Assembly: GCF_029714305.1 (NCBI RefSeq)
Contig: NZ_CP121647.1
Coordinates: 2,748,501 to 2,812,500 of the forward strand
DNA: 64,000 nucleotides
From: Bradyrhizobium sp. CB3481
GTDB lineage: Bacteria > Pseudomonadota > Alphaproteobacteria > Rhizobiales > Xanthobacteraceae
Direction of reading: 5' to 3'
Position numbers and translations under genes: made by a program. The notes below the pieces were generated by a model, which saw only the letters and a list, made by a program, of their open reading frames with translations, did no database searches and was not told the DNA's origin. Every line of letters starts with the position of its first letter. Positions within the stretch are counted from its first letter, which is position 1. Positions 34,569 through 43,765 of the stretch are shown here, piece by piece.

Positions 34569-34589
34569 AGATTATCTGCAGATTATCTG
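34569..34589. promoter_or_regulatory. Direct repeat with an 11-base period and nested palindrome
   Basis: AGATTATCTG occurs at 34569-34578 and again at 34580-34589, one helical turn apart; ATCTGCAGAT (34574-34583) across the joint is a perfect palindrome. It lies 48 bases ahead of the binding-protein gene at 34637, where a regulator site is expected. Confidence 0.5.
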
Positions 34590-34636
34590 AATATTGGCTC
34601 TAAGCGCCGAAAGCCGGGCTGCGCCATGCTGGCGGC

Positions 34637-35608
34637 ATGAAACGACGCGATTTCATTGCATTGATGGGGGCTGCGCTCGCCTGTCCGGCCGCCGCGCTGG
34701 CGCAGAACCAGGCGCGGGTCTATCGCATCTACTGGCTTTCCACGCAGGCCCAGCCCGATCCGTTCCTGGATGGGTTTCGGGAGGGATTGCGCGCGAAGGG
34801 CTATGTCGAGGGCAGGAACGTCGTCCTTGAACTGCATTATGCGATCGGTAATCCGCAGGCGTTGCGCGAAGTGGCTTCCGAACTCAGGCGCGGCAAGGTC
34901 GACCTGGCGGTATCGAGCGGCCCGGCGACACGGGCGATGACGGCGGTCGCGGAAGTGCCTGTCCTGTTTGCCCTGAGCGGCGACCCGGTGGAACTGGGTC
35001 TCGTCAAGAGCCTGGGTGAGCCGGGCGGCAATTTCACCGGCTCGACCTTTCTGTCGCTGGATCTGGCAGGGAAACGGGTGGAGCTGTTGAAGGAGGTGCT
35101 TCCGAACCTGCGCAAGCTTGCGGTGTTTTCGAACGCCAATCATCCGGGCGAGCAGTCGGAATGGCGCGCGACCAGGGAGGCTGCGCAAAAGCTCGGGGTC
35201 GAGCCGATTTACGTTCCTTTCTCCGGCGCAAGCGAGTTCGACAGCCCACTCGAGAAAGTAGGGCAGGTGCATGCGGACGCGCTGCTGGTCTTCCCGGACG
35301 TTCTCACGATGGTGCACCGGGCCAAGATCGCTGACTTCGCGATGGCGCATCGGCTGCCTTCGATGTTCGGCTGGAGCGAATATTGCGACGCCGGCGGATT
35401 GTTGAGCTATGGCGCCAACCAGCGCGCGACGTATTTCTGGCTCGCGACTTACGCCGACCGGATCCTGCGCGGCGAAAAGCCTGCGGATCTCCCGGTGTTC
35501 CAGCCCACCAGATTTGAACTGGTGGTGAATCTAAGAACCGCCCAGCGGCTTGGCATTGACCTCGACAAATCCTCCATCCTGTTTCGCGCCAATCGGGTGA
35601 TCGAATGA
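34637..35608 (+). CDS. ABC-type substrate-binding protein (ABC_sub_bind family)
   Basis: The 323 residues begin with an export signal (MKRRDFIALMGAALACPAAA, cleavage near ALAQ; the paired Arg recall a Tat signal) followed by two alpha/beta lobes: RVYRIYWLSTQAQPDPF, AVSSGPATRAMTA, VPVLFALSGDPVELGLV, SMFGWSEYCDAGGLLSYG and LPVFQPTRFELVVNL. These are typical of the TrpX/ABC_sub_bind family. No permease or ATPase gene is adjacent; instead a Cache-containing cyclase follows after 52 bases. It may therefore act as a periplasmic sensor partner, which is inference. Confidence 0.88.
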   Translation: MKRRDFIALMGAALACPAAALAQNQARVYRIYWLSTQAQPDPFLDGFREGLRAKGYVEGRNVVLELHYAIGNPQALREVASELRRGKVDLAVSSGPATRAMTAVAEVPVLFALSGDPVELGLVKSLGEPGGNFTGSTFLSLDLAGKRVELLKEVLPNLRKLAVFSNANHPGEQSEWRATREAAQKLGVEPIYVPFSGASEFDSPLEKVGQVHADALLVFPDVLTMVHRAKIADFAMAHRLPSMFGWSEYCDAGGLLSYGANQRATYFWLATYADRILRGEKPADLPVFQPTRFELVVNLRTAQRLGIDLDKSSILFRANRVIE

Positions 35609-35660
35609 GACGGGCACGTCCGATATTGGTGTGCGGCTTGTGTTGTAGGACCTTCCTCAG

Positions 35661-37454
35661 GTGACCCGTCCGCGCCGCTCCCTATTCTTCAAATATTTCA
35701 TCACACTGTTTGTCGCGGTGGTGGTGCCCCTCGTGCTTGGCGCGATCACCGAAGCGTGGTTCGCCTTTCGGGACAATCGGCTCTATCTCAACGAGATCCT
35801 TCAGGTCGAGGCGCGTTCGGCCGCCGACCGTATCCAGGCGTTCACCGATGGAATTCGCGATCAGCTCGGTTGGGTCGTGCAGTTTCCCTGGACGGAAGGT
35901 GAGGACGATCGGCGCCGGATCGATGGATTACGCTTGCTGCAGCAGGTGCCGGCGGTCGTTTCGCTCTCGATGATCGATCCGAGTGGCATCGAACGCGTCT
36001 TCGTCTCACGCGTCAGCATGAACCGAGCCGGCCGCGGCTCCGATATGTCGGCCGACCCTCCGGTGGCCGGCGCACGTGCCAACCGGGTATGGTATGGACC
36101 GGTTCACTATCGTCGCGATTCCGAGCCTTATATGCAGATCGCGGTCGCGGGCAACCGCGCTGCCGCCGGCGTCGTGGTGGCCGATATCAACCTGAAACTG
36201 ATCTGGGACATCATCGCGGCAATAAAGATCGGCGACACCGGTCATGCCCTTGTGCTCGATGACGCGGGGCGCCTGATTGCCCATCCCGACATCAGCCTGG
36301 TTCTGCGCAGCGGAGCAGGGGCAGGCGACCTCAGCCGGCTGAAGTCTTCCGTCAGCGAAGCCAATGGATCGGCGGTCTCCACCACCGGCGAGGACGGCAA
36401 GTCGGTTGTTGCCTTGGCGGTGCGTGCCCCCAATGTGGGTTGGACGGTAATTGCCGAACAGCCGGTTCTGGAGGCGTATGAGTCGATCCGGGCCGCGTTG
36501 TGGCGCTCCGTGATCCTCATCTTCATCGGTATCGTTTTCTCGCTGGTGCTCGCCTATTGGCGCGCGTGCCGCATGTGGGGACCGATCCGGCAGCTCGAGA
36601 AGGGCGTGGAGCGGATCGGCATGGGACAGTTCGACCATCGCATCACGATTCAGAGCCGCGACGAGCTGGAGCAACTAGCGGCGCGGTTCAACCAGATGGC
36701 GGAGGAGCTCGGGACGTCGCAGCAGAAGTCCGAGCGCATCAATCGGCTGAAGCAATTCCTTGCGCCGCAGGTGGCCGAACTGGTCGAGCATTCCGATCCG
36801 CGGCTGCTGGATGGGCAGCGGCGGGAGGTGGTCGCCATCTTCGGTGATCTCAGGGGCTTCACGGCATTTTCCGCGCGTGCCGAGCCGGATGCCGTTATGG
36901 CCGTGCTGCGGCAGTATTATGAGGCCATCGGCGCCGTGACAGCCCGGCACGAAGCGACCCTGATCCGCTTTGCCGGTGACGGGGTCATGGTCCTCGTCAA
37001 TGCACCCGTCACTTGCGAGAGCCCGGCCGATCGGGGCGTTCGGCTCGCCATCGACATGCAGGCCGCGGTGCAATCCCTTGCCGGCACTTGGTCCGCAGGC
37101 GGTTCTGCGATCGGCTTTGGCGTCGGCGTCGCAACGGGAGCAGCGACCGTCGGAACGCTGGGCTATCAGGGACGCCTCGACTACACGGCCATTGGAAGTG
37201 TCGTCAATCTGGCGTCGCGCCTCTGCAGCCTGGCCGGTGACGGGCAGGTATTGCTTGATAGCGCGGTCCGTGAGCGGGTCGGGAATGGCTTTGCGCTCTC
37301 GTCGATCGGGGAGCGGCCCATCAAAGGCTACGATCGCGCGCTGGAGATTTTTGCCGTGAACGGAAGGAATATGTCCGCATCAGGCCTCGGCCCCGCTGGA
37401 GACTCCAGTTTGGAGCGGCCGCGCCAAGGTTTGGCGCTGGCGGAGACAACGTAG
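35661..37454 (+). CDS. Membrane sensor adenylate/guanylate cyclase (Cache-HAMP-CYC)
   Basis: The 597 residues show a membrane segment (about 10-35), a periplasmic double-Cache-like domain (about 40-285, with GDTGHALVLDDAGRLIAHPD), a second membrane segment (about 290-312), a HAMP linker (GPIRQLEKGVERIGMGQFDH) and a class III cyclase domain (about 385-570). The two metal Asp residues are present (AIFGDLRGFT and FAGDGVMVLV), as are the transition-state Asn and Arg (VVNLASRL). It should make a cyclic nucleotide in response to a periplasmic ligand. The start is GTG without a strong ribosome-binding site. It is the likely operon partner of the upstream binding protein. Confidence 0.9.
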   Translation: MTRPRRSLFFKYFITLFVAVVVPLVLGAITEAWFAFRDNRLYLNEILQVEARSAADRIQAFTDGIRDQLGWVVQFPWTEGEDDRRRIDGLRLLQQVPAVVSLSMIDPSGIERVFVSRVSMNRAGRGSDMSADPPVAGARANRVWYGPVHYRRDSEPYMQIAVAGNRAAAGVVVADINLKLIWDIIAAIKIGDTGHALVLDDAGRLIAHPDISLVLRSGAGAGDLSRLKSSVSEANGSAVSTTGEDGKSVVALAVRAPNVGWTVIAEQPVLEAYESIRAALWRSVILIFIGIVFSLVLAYWRACRMWGPIRQLEKGVERIGMGQFDHRITIQSRDELEQLAARFNQMAEELGTSQQKSERINRLKQFLAPQVAELVEHSDPRLLDGQRREVVAIFGDLRGFTAFSARAEPDAVMAVLRQYYEAIGAVTARHEATLIRFAGDGVMVLVNAPVTCESPADRGVRLAIDMQAAVQSLAGTWSAGGSAIGFGVGVATGAATVGTLGYQGRLDYTAIGSVVNLASRLCSLAGDGQVLLDSAVRERVGNGFALSSIGERPIKGYDRALEIFAVNGRNMSASGLGPAGDSSLERPRQGLALAETT

Positions 37455-37639
37455 CGAGGGCCCGTCTGCTGAGGCGCGCAGCGACCTGCGTGGTTGATAA
37501 GGTTACGATATCGGGTGATACGGGCCCCGAATTACCGCGGAAATCCGACGCTCTGGAACGCTGTTTTTGAAGTTTTGGCTATCCTGGGGCCGTGCTATTT
37601 CTGCTCCTCCTGTAGCATCAAACTTCCGGGGCCATCCCT

Positions 37640-38530
37640 TTGATCGACAAGCTTGAACTCCTGCTGGCGCTCGCGAAGGAGCGGCATTTCGGACGGGCGG
37701 CGGAAGCCTGCGGCGTCACCCAGCCGACGATGTCGACCAGCCTCAAACAGCTCGAGGAAATTCTCGGCGTCATGCTGGTGCAGCGCGGCTCCCGCTTCCA
37801 GGGGTTTACGCCGGAGGGCGAGCGCACGCTCGACTGGGCGCGGCGCATCGTCGGCGATGCCCGCGCGATGCGGCAGGAGATCAACAGCCTCAAGGACAAG
37901 CTGTCCGGCGAAATCAGGATCGCGGCGATCCCGACCGTGCTCGGCATGGTGGCACAGCTCACGACGCCGTATCGCGCGCGCTATCCGGACGTGCGCTTCC
38001 GCATCCAGTCCTGCACCTCGGCCGACGTGCTGGGGCTCCTCGAAAATCTCGAGGTCGATGCCGGGCTGACCTATATCGAGAACGAACCGATCGGCAAGGT
38101 GCGCACCATCCCGCTCTACAACGAGAGCTATCGCCTGTTGACCGCGCCCGACGCCATGTTCGGCGACCGCGACAAGGTCACCTGGAAGGAGGTCGGGCAG
38201 GTGCCGCTGTGCCTGCTCACGCCGGACATGCAGAACCGCCGCATCATCGATCGCGCGCTGGCGTCCGTCGGGGCCGAGGCGACGCCGACGCTGACCTCGA
38301 ACTCGCTGCTGGTACTTTACACCCATGTGAAGACCGGACGCTGGGCGAGTGTCATGCCGGCCAAGCTTGCGGAGACGCTTGGTCTGTCGGACTCCGTCCG
38401 CTCGATTCCGATTGTCGATCCCGTCGTTGATTACAGCATCGGCCTGGTGGTGCCACAGCGCGATCCGATGACGCCGCTGATTGCCGCGCTGGTGCAGGTC
38501 GCCCGCGAAGTCGCGCCGACGCTGGAATAA
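37640..38530 (+). CDS. LysR-family transcriptional regulator
   Basis: The 296 residues contain an N-terminal helix-turn-helix (KERHFGRAAEACGVTQPTMS) and a two-lobed effector domain (SGEIRIAAIPTVLGMVAQLT onward). The sequence resembles regulators I recall next to fds formate dehydrogenase genes in related bacteria (FdsR-like), and an fds operon ends 7.4 kb upstream; this is inference. The start is TTG at 37640 with CCGGGG ahead of it; no ATG or GTG gives a full domain. It is convergent with the PleC-like kinase gene. Confidence 0.88.
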   Translation: MIDKLELLLALAKERHFGRAAEACGVTQPTMSTSLKQLEEILGVMLVQRGSRFQGFTPEGERTLDWARRIVGDARAMRQEINSLKDKLSGEIRIAAIPTVLGMVAQLTTPYRARYPDVRFRIQSCTSADVLGLLENLEVDAGLTYIENEPIGKVRTIPLYNESYRLLTAPDAMFGDRDKVTWKEVGQVPLCLLTPDMQNRRIIDRALASVGAEATPTLTSNSLLVLYTHVKTGRWASVMPAKLAETLGLSDSVRSIPIVDPVVDYSIGLVVPQRDPMTPLIAALVQVAREVAPTLE

Positions 38531-38542
38531 GGGCTGGAATAA

Positions 38543-40855
38543 TCAGGCCGCGGCGTTCTCGATCCTGGCCTTCGCCTGCGGCCGTTGCACCTCGCGCGGC
38601 AGCACGATGCGCACCACGGTGCCGGCGCCGAGCTTGGAACGCAGCCGCATCGTCCCGCCATGCAGGTTGGTCAGCGAGCGCGCGATGGCAAGGCCGAGGC
38701 CGGAGCCCTGGTAGGTCTTTGTAAGCTGGCTCTCGACCTGCTCGAACGGTTTGCCGAGCCGCCGCAGCGAGTCGGGCGCGATGCCGATGCCGCTATCGGC
38801 GATCATCAGCACGATCGAATCCGGCAGCACGTGGCTGCGCACGGTTACCCGGCCGTCGTCAGGCGTGAACTTCACGGCATTGGACAGCAGGTTGACGAAG
38901 ATCTGCTTCACGGCGCGGCGGTCGGCGACGACCGAGATGGTGCTTTCGATGTCGGCGTCGAGCGTCAGGTTCTTGTCCTCCGCGCGTCCCGAGACCACGC
39001 GCAGCGACTCCGCGAGCAGCTTGGAGAGGTCGAGCTGCTCCTTGTCGAGCTTCATGCGGCCGGCCTCGATCTTCGACATGTCGAGGATGTCGTTGATGAC
39101 CTCGAGCAGGTATTTGCCCGACGTCAGGATGTCGTGGCAGTACTCCTGATACTTGTCGGAGCCGAGCACGCCGAACATGCCGCTGCCCATGATCTCGGAG
39201 AAGCCGATAATGGCGTTCAAGGGCGTGCGCAGCTCGTGGCTCATATTGGCGAGGAACTTCGACTTGGCCTGGTTGGCTTCCTCGGCGCGGTTCTTCTCCT
39301 GCGAATATTTTTCCGCGAGGTCGGCGAGTTCGGCTTGTGAACGCTTGAGATCGATGACGTTGGCGCGGAGGCGGGCGTCGTTCTCGATCAGTTTCTGCTC
39401 ATGCTCCTTGATGCGGGTGATGTCGGTGCCGACCGAGACGTAGCCGCCGTCCTTGGTGCGGCGCTCGGAGATGTGCAGCCAGCTGCCGTCGTCGAGCTGT
39501 GCTTCGAAGGTACGGGCACCCGGCACCGGCGCGCCGGTCTCGTGCAGGCGGGTGCGCACCTCCGGCATGCTGCCGACCTCGATCACGGTCTCATAGGAGG
39601 TGCCGGGGGTCACGGCCGTGTCGGGCAGCTTGTGCAGGCGCTGGAAGTGCGAGTTGCAGAGCACCAGGCGATCTTCTGCGTCCCACAGCACGAAGGCCTC
39701 CGGGATGGTCTCGATCGCGTCGCGGAGCCGAAGATCGGCCTCCACGGTCTTCTCGGCGAGGCTCTTCTGCTCGGTGATGTCGACCGCGATGCCGATCAGG
39801 TGCAGGCCGCCGTCGGCCTGGGTGTGGCTGAGTTCGCAGCGTACCCTGAGCCAGATCCAATGGCCGTCGGTGTGCTGCATGCGAAAGCTCTGGTCGATGT
39901 GGTCGATCTCTCCGGCGATCATTTGGTCGGCAATCGCGAACAGGTCGATGTCGTCGGATTTCACCAGCGCGTTGACTTCGCCGAAGGTCAGGAGATCGTT
40001 GCGGGAGTCGAGGCCGAGCATCGTGAACATCGAGGCCGACCAGAAGATCCGGCCGCGGGAGAGGTCCCAATCCCACAGGCCACAGCGGCCGCGGTTGAGC
40101 GCGGTGTCGATCCGGCCGCGCACCGCGTCGTTGATGAGGTCGCCCTCGCGGGCGCGGGTCGACTGCCAGTGGAAGGCGAAGCCGAGGATCAGCACGACGA
40201 AGCCGGTGGTGGCCGACAGCGTTACGGAGAGCGCGGCGTCCGAGCCCCACAGCGGCTCGTTCTTTTCCTGGATCACGATGACCTGGCCGGGCAGCGCCTT
40301 GACCAGCCGCGAGATCGCCATGGCGCCGTTGCCGTTCGGCAGCGTCATATCGGCAACGACGCCCTGCTGGCCTGGAGCCGCGATCAGTTGGGCCGTGCTG
40401 ATGATGTCGAGGACGCGGTCGTTGCCGCCGAGGCCGCTTTCGACGGGGACGCGCGCCAGAATCCGATGATCGGATCCGGTGATGATGACGTGGCGGCCGG
40501 CAGCTAAGCCCCAGGACGGAATGAGATCGGGCAGCAGACTCTGCAGCCGCTCGATGTTGGCGGCGCGGTCCTGCCGCACCGAGGCAAAGCGATCGAGGCG
40601 TTCGGCGAGCAGGTCAGTGAGTGCAGAGAGGTCGCGCTTCATCGCGGCGCGCTTCTGCCGGCTCTGGTCGATCACCTGCACGAAGGCACCGAGGCAGATC
40701 GTGATCAGGAAGGCGATGATGAGCGTGGGAACGGCGCGACGAAGCGCCGGCTCGGCAATGAGCAGCCGGTGATAGGCAGGTTTCGCGATCGATTGCGCCA
40801 ATCCTTTAATCGAGTCGGATTGAACGTACGCGTTCTCCGCGTGCGCTCGCGCCAT
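38543..40855 (-). CDS. PAS-domain membrane histidine kinase, PleC/PdhS-like
   Basis: The 770 residues comprise a cytoplasmic N-terminal tail, a membrane segment (about 42-64), a periplasmic domain of about 140 residues, a second membrane segment near 210-232, PAS domains at about 245-375 and 380-500, a coiled coil, and a HisKA domain with phospho-His near residue 540 (ANMSHELRTPLNAIIGF). That core, with VINDILDMSKIEAGR, is the pattern of the DivJ/PleC/PdhS cell-cycle kinases of alphaproteobacteria. The ATPase boxes NLLSNAVKFTPD, DSGIGIAPDSL and GSGLGLAIARSL are intact. No response regulator is adjacent; DivK/PleD would be encoded elsewhere. The exact paralogue cannot be told from sequence alone. 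Confidence 0.87.
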   Translation of the reverse strand: MARAHAENAYVQSDSIKGLAQSIAKPAYHRLLIAEPALRRAVPTLIIAFLITICLGAFVQVIDQSRQKRAAMKRDLSALTDLLAERLDRFASVRQDRAANIERLQSLLPDLIPSWGLAAGRHVIITGSDHRILARVPVESGLGGNDRVLDIISTAQLIAAPGQQGVVADMTLPNGNGAMAISRLVKALPGQVIVIQEKNEPLWGSDAALSVTLSATTGFVVLILGFAFHWQSTRAREGDLINDAVRGRIDTALNRGRCGLWDWDLSRGRIFWSASMFTMLGLDSRNDLLTFGEVNALVKSDDIDLFAIADQMIAGEIDHIDQSFRMQHTDGHWIWLRVRCELSHTQADGGLHLIGIAVDITEQKSLAEKTVEADLRLRDAIETIPEAFVLWDAEDRLVLCNSHFQRLHKLPDTAVTPGTSYETVIEVGSMPEVRTRLHETGAPVPGARTFEAQLDDGSWLHISERRTKDGGYVSVGTDITRIKEHEQKLIENDARLRANVIDLKRSQAELADLAEKYSQEKNRAEEANQAKSKFLANMSHELRTPLNAIIGFSEIMGSGMFGVLGSDKYQEYCHDILTSGKYLLEVINDILDMSKIEAGRMKLDKEQLDLSKLLAESLRVVSGRAEDKNLTLDADIESTISVVADRRAVKQIFVNLLSNAVKFTPDDGRVTVRSHVLPDSIVLMIADSGIGIAPDSLRRLGKPFEQVESQLTKTYQGSGLGLAIARSLTNLHGGTMRLRSKLGAGTVVRIVLPREVQRPQAKARIENAAA

Positions 40856-41046
40856 GCCTTAGACCCCCGCCGAAAGCCCATTTGCACATTGTCCGGAAGC
40901 ACCCACACAACTTCCGAATCACAGCGATTTGAATCCACTTTTTTGGGGCTGTCGAGAGTCAACAAATCGTTAATCGAAATAAATGTTGTCCAACACAAAT
41001 TAAGGCATCGTCGAGACGAGTCCGAAACGAGAACGCGTCCGCAAAA

Positions 41047-42423
41047 CTACGCACGCGGCGGTTCCGCGTGGCTGATCACGCGCTTGATCGAGGGAAAGGC
41101 GCGGCGCAACGAGCGCTCGATCTCGTCGACGTTCTCGTGCACCTTGATCACGCTCATCGACGGTGCGGCGCGGCAATGGAAGTTAACGATTTCGCCGGCC
41201 TCGGTGTCGCGCACCCGTACGTTATGGATGTCATGGATCGCGCCGCTGCCGGCAAATTGCGACAGCGCCTTCCTGATGACCTCGACGCGCTCGGGCGGAG
41301 CGTCGGTGCCGTGCGGCAGCTCCGGCTCGAGCGGCTCGATATGGGTGTCGACCTCGACATCCTCGCCGAAATCCTCACGGATGCTGCGCTCCAGCCCATG
41401 GGCGATATCGTGCGCAGCCTTCAGCTCCATGTCGCCGTCGACCTCGAGGTCGATGCTGACGGTCAGCTTGTCACCGAGATCGTGCACGGTGACATGATGG
41501 ACCGCGAGGCCGGAATTGCGTGCAATCACCATGATGCGCTCGCGCACGCTCTCATTGTCGCGTGCGACCGGCACCGCGGTGAAGGTAAGGTCGGCGTCGC
41601 CGAGCGCTTCGGAAACCGCCGCCTGCGCGGCTCTCTTGATCGCCTCGACGCGATCGATCGGGTAAGTGCGCGGCACCTTGGCGATCGCGTCGATGAAATG
41701 CGTCGGCCCGACCATGCGCACCCGCACGCGCTCGACGCCGACCACGCCGGATACCGAGCGGATCGCCAGCGTCGCTTTCGCCGAGGCGCCCTCCGGCGCG
41801 CGGTCGAGCAGGGTCTCGATGGTGGAGCGGCCGAGCCGCAGGCCGAGAATCGCTATCATCACGGCGACCGCGATGGCCGCGACCGAATCGCCCCAGGCAA
41901 AGCCGAGGCCGGTCAGCACGAGGCCGATAATGACCGCGATCGAGCCGAGCACGTCGGAGGCGAAATGCAGTGCGTCCGCCGCCAGGGCCTGGCTCCGGGT
42001 CTCGCGCGCCGTACGGTGCAGCGCTCGCGCGCGCCAGAAATTGACGGCGATATCGATCACCAGCACCACGAAGGGAACAGCCGAGATCGTCGGCGGCGGC
42101 GCGCCTTCGCGCAGCCGGCTGTAGGATTCCACCAGAATGCCGCCGGCCAGCACATAGAGCAGGGCGATGACAAAGAGCGCCGACAGGCTCTCGAACTTGC
42201 CGTGGCCGTAATGGTGCTCCTCGTCGGCTGGCTGGTCGGACACCCGAACCACCAGCCAGGTGATGACGGTCGCGATCACGTCGACGGAAGAGTGCAGGGC
42301 TTCCGAGATCAGCGCGAGCGAGCCGATCGCGATGCCGACCACGAATTTGGTCGCCGCCATGCCGGCGCTGGCAAAGATCGAGATCGCCGCGACATTGGTT
42401 TTAAGGGTAGGGATGCTGGTCAT
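41047..42423 (-). CDS. Cation diffusion facilitator with an extended C-terminus
   Basis: Metal/proton antiporter of the CDF family. The first 200 residues hold six membrane segments with metal-site motifs EALHSSVD (segment 2) and DALHFASD (segment 5) and a His-rich loop (EEHHYGHGK). Typical CDF proteins have about 300 residues and one dimerisation domain; here 458 residues carry what look like three successive beta-alpha-beta-beta units (about 215-290, 295-365, 370-450). The ATG at 42423 is the natural start: the longer frame to 42630 runs through the intergenic repeat. Zn or Fe/Mn specificity cannot be read. Confidence 0.88.
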   Translation of the reverse strand: MTSIPTLKTNVAAISIFASAGMAATKFVVGIAIGSLALISEALHSSVDVIATVITWLVVRVSDQPADEEHHYGHGKFESLSALFVIALLYVLAGGILVESYSRLREGAPPPTISAVPFVVLVIDIAVNFWRARALHRTARETRSQALAADALHFASDVLGSIAVIIGLVLTGLGFAWGDSVAAIAVAVMIAILGLRLGRSTIETLLDRAPEGASAKATLAIRSVSGVVGVERVRVRMVGPTHFIDAIAKVPRTYPIDRVEAIKRAAQAAVSEALGDADLTFTAVPVARDNESVRERIMVIARNSGLAVHHVTVHDLGDKLTVSIDLEVDGDMELKAAHDIAHGLERSIREDFGEDVEVDTHIEPLEPELPHGTDAPPERVEVIRKALSQFAGSGAIHDIHNVRVRDTEAGEIVNFHCRAAPSMSVIKVHENVDEIERSLRRAFPSIKRVISHAEPPRA

Positions 42424-42727
42424 GGCGGGCGGTTTAGCAGGGCGTCGCGCAACATTAAAGCCGAGGTCTAACACGCAATCGCCAATCACTTGCAGGAGCG
42501 AATTGTCGTTGCTGTCGTCTTCCGCGAAGGCGGGGTGCCCTGTACGCCGCGGCTCATCGATTCGATCACGGCAGCCTCGACATAACTGAGTCGCCCAGCA
42601 CGTGGGATGGTGGAGTGAAGCCATACCCATCCCTCCGTTGACACCGGCGATGGGTTTCGCTGCGCTCTACCTATCCTACGAAGACATATCGACGGATATC
42701 TGGTTTGGAAGTCAGATGCGAGAAGTC
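42424..42727. repeat. Intergenic region with a hairpin repeat
   Basis: No gene is seen. Bases 42609-42670 form an imperfect inverted repeat: TGGAGTGAAGCCATACCCAT (42611-42630) faces GATGGGTTTCGCTGCGCTCTACC (starting at 42649). A related single arm lies at 20131-20150. This pattern is typical of dispersed Bradyrhizobium intergenic repeats. Confidence 0.65.
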
Positions 42728-43504
42728 TCAATCGTGGCTTAAGCGGCGGGCCATATAGAGATGCGTCTCGTAGTTCACATCGAGCGTGCCGCCGTGATCG
42801 TCGATCGTCCTGGCAATTTCGCCAAGCATCGCTTCACGTTTTTCGGCTTTCATCATCCGATGATCCGATCGCGTGTGCAGCAGATCTATGTAGCTCGATG
42901 TCGTGTGCTGCCAGATCCAGGGATAGCTTTTATGCTGCACCGGCCCGAACAGCCCTGGCTCGTCGAACCATCGCTTGAATGGGCCGCCAGGCAGGTACCA
43001 GGCCTCCGGCGGGAGGCCCCATTTGCCGATGTGGCGCAGGTAGATTTCCTTGAAGGCCTGAAGCAGCGGGGCGGGAAATCCCACCGGCACGTGCCCGAAC
43101 ACCGCAAGCGCACCGTCGGGCGAGAGCGCCTTGGCGGCTTTCGCAAACCGCACCTCCGGAGATACCCAGTGCCAGGATTGGGCGGCGATGATCAGTCGGA
43201 ACGCTTCCTGGCCCGCAGGGAAGGCCTCGAAAGTGGTCTCCAGGAATTCTACGTTGCCGAAGCTTGCCAACGTCTCCTGCGCGCCGCGCAGCATTTCCGG
43301 ACCAGGGTCGGTCGCGAGAATCCGGAAACCGCGCTTGGCGAAGCTCTTGGTTGCCTGGCCTGTGCCGCAGCCGACTTCGAGAATTCGGTCGTCCGGCTTC
43401 AGGTCGGCGTAGGAGAGAACATCCTCGACGAGAGCCTGAGGATAGTCGGGGCGCGCGACGCGGTACACGCGCGCGATCTGGTCGAATGTGAAGCGCTGCT
43501 CCAT
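42728..43504 (-). CDS. Class I SAM-dependent methyltransferase
   Basis: The 258 residues have motif I EVGCGTGQAT (about residues 40-49), the acidic end of strand 2 (LATDPGPEML), and later SWHWVSPEVRFAKAAKALSP, a fold I associate with methyltransferase 11-type enzymes. The substrate is unknown. GAGGGG stands ahead of the ATG at 43504; a longer frame to 43624 lacks support. It stands alone between intergenic repeats and a divergent small gene. Confidence 0.85.
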   Translation of the reverse strand: MEQRFTFDQIARVYRVARPDYPQALVEDVLSYADLKPDDRILEVGCGTGQATKSFAKRGFRILATDPGPEMLRGAQETLASFGNVEFLETTFEAFPAGQEAFRLIIAAQSWHWVSPEVRFAKAAKALSPDGALAVFGHVPVGFPAPLLQAFKEIYLRHIGKWGLPPEAWYLPGGPFKRWFDEPGLFGPVQHKSYPWIWQHTTSSYIDLLHTRSDHRMMKAEKREAMLGEIARTIDDHGGTLDVNYETHLYMARRLSHD

Positions 43505-43765
43505 GAACTGGCCCCTCGCATTGAGTGGGAACGGCCCAGTAAAGCTGTTTGTAGCGCGCCGCACAACCTGAAAGCCCTGGCCTGATTTCCGCATGACGCG
43601 CACGATGATAGCCAGCCGTCCCAAACATGCGGCCCAGCATCGTTAGCGCTTCGTAACGATTGCAAAGCAAATGCGTTGGCTCCGATGTTGGCTTCCTTGA
43701 TCAGCGTGATGCAAAGTACCGGCCAAACGCGCAATCACGTCGCCAAAGACCAGCGAGAGTCATCG

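Noticed and set aside
37455..37639. A second copy of the fds T-N11-A palindrome ahead of the LysR gene
   Set aside because: Only loose GGCTA/TAGC-like matches, not a dyad like the one at 30371-30385.
40856..41046. CtrA-like TTAA half-sites upstream of the PleC-like kinase
   Set aside because: No pair with the proper 7-base spacing; AT-rich chance matches.
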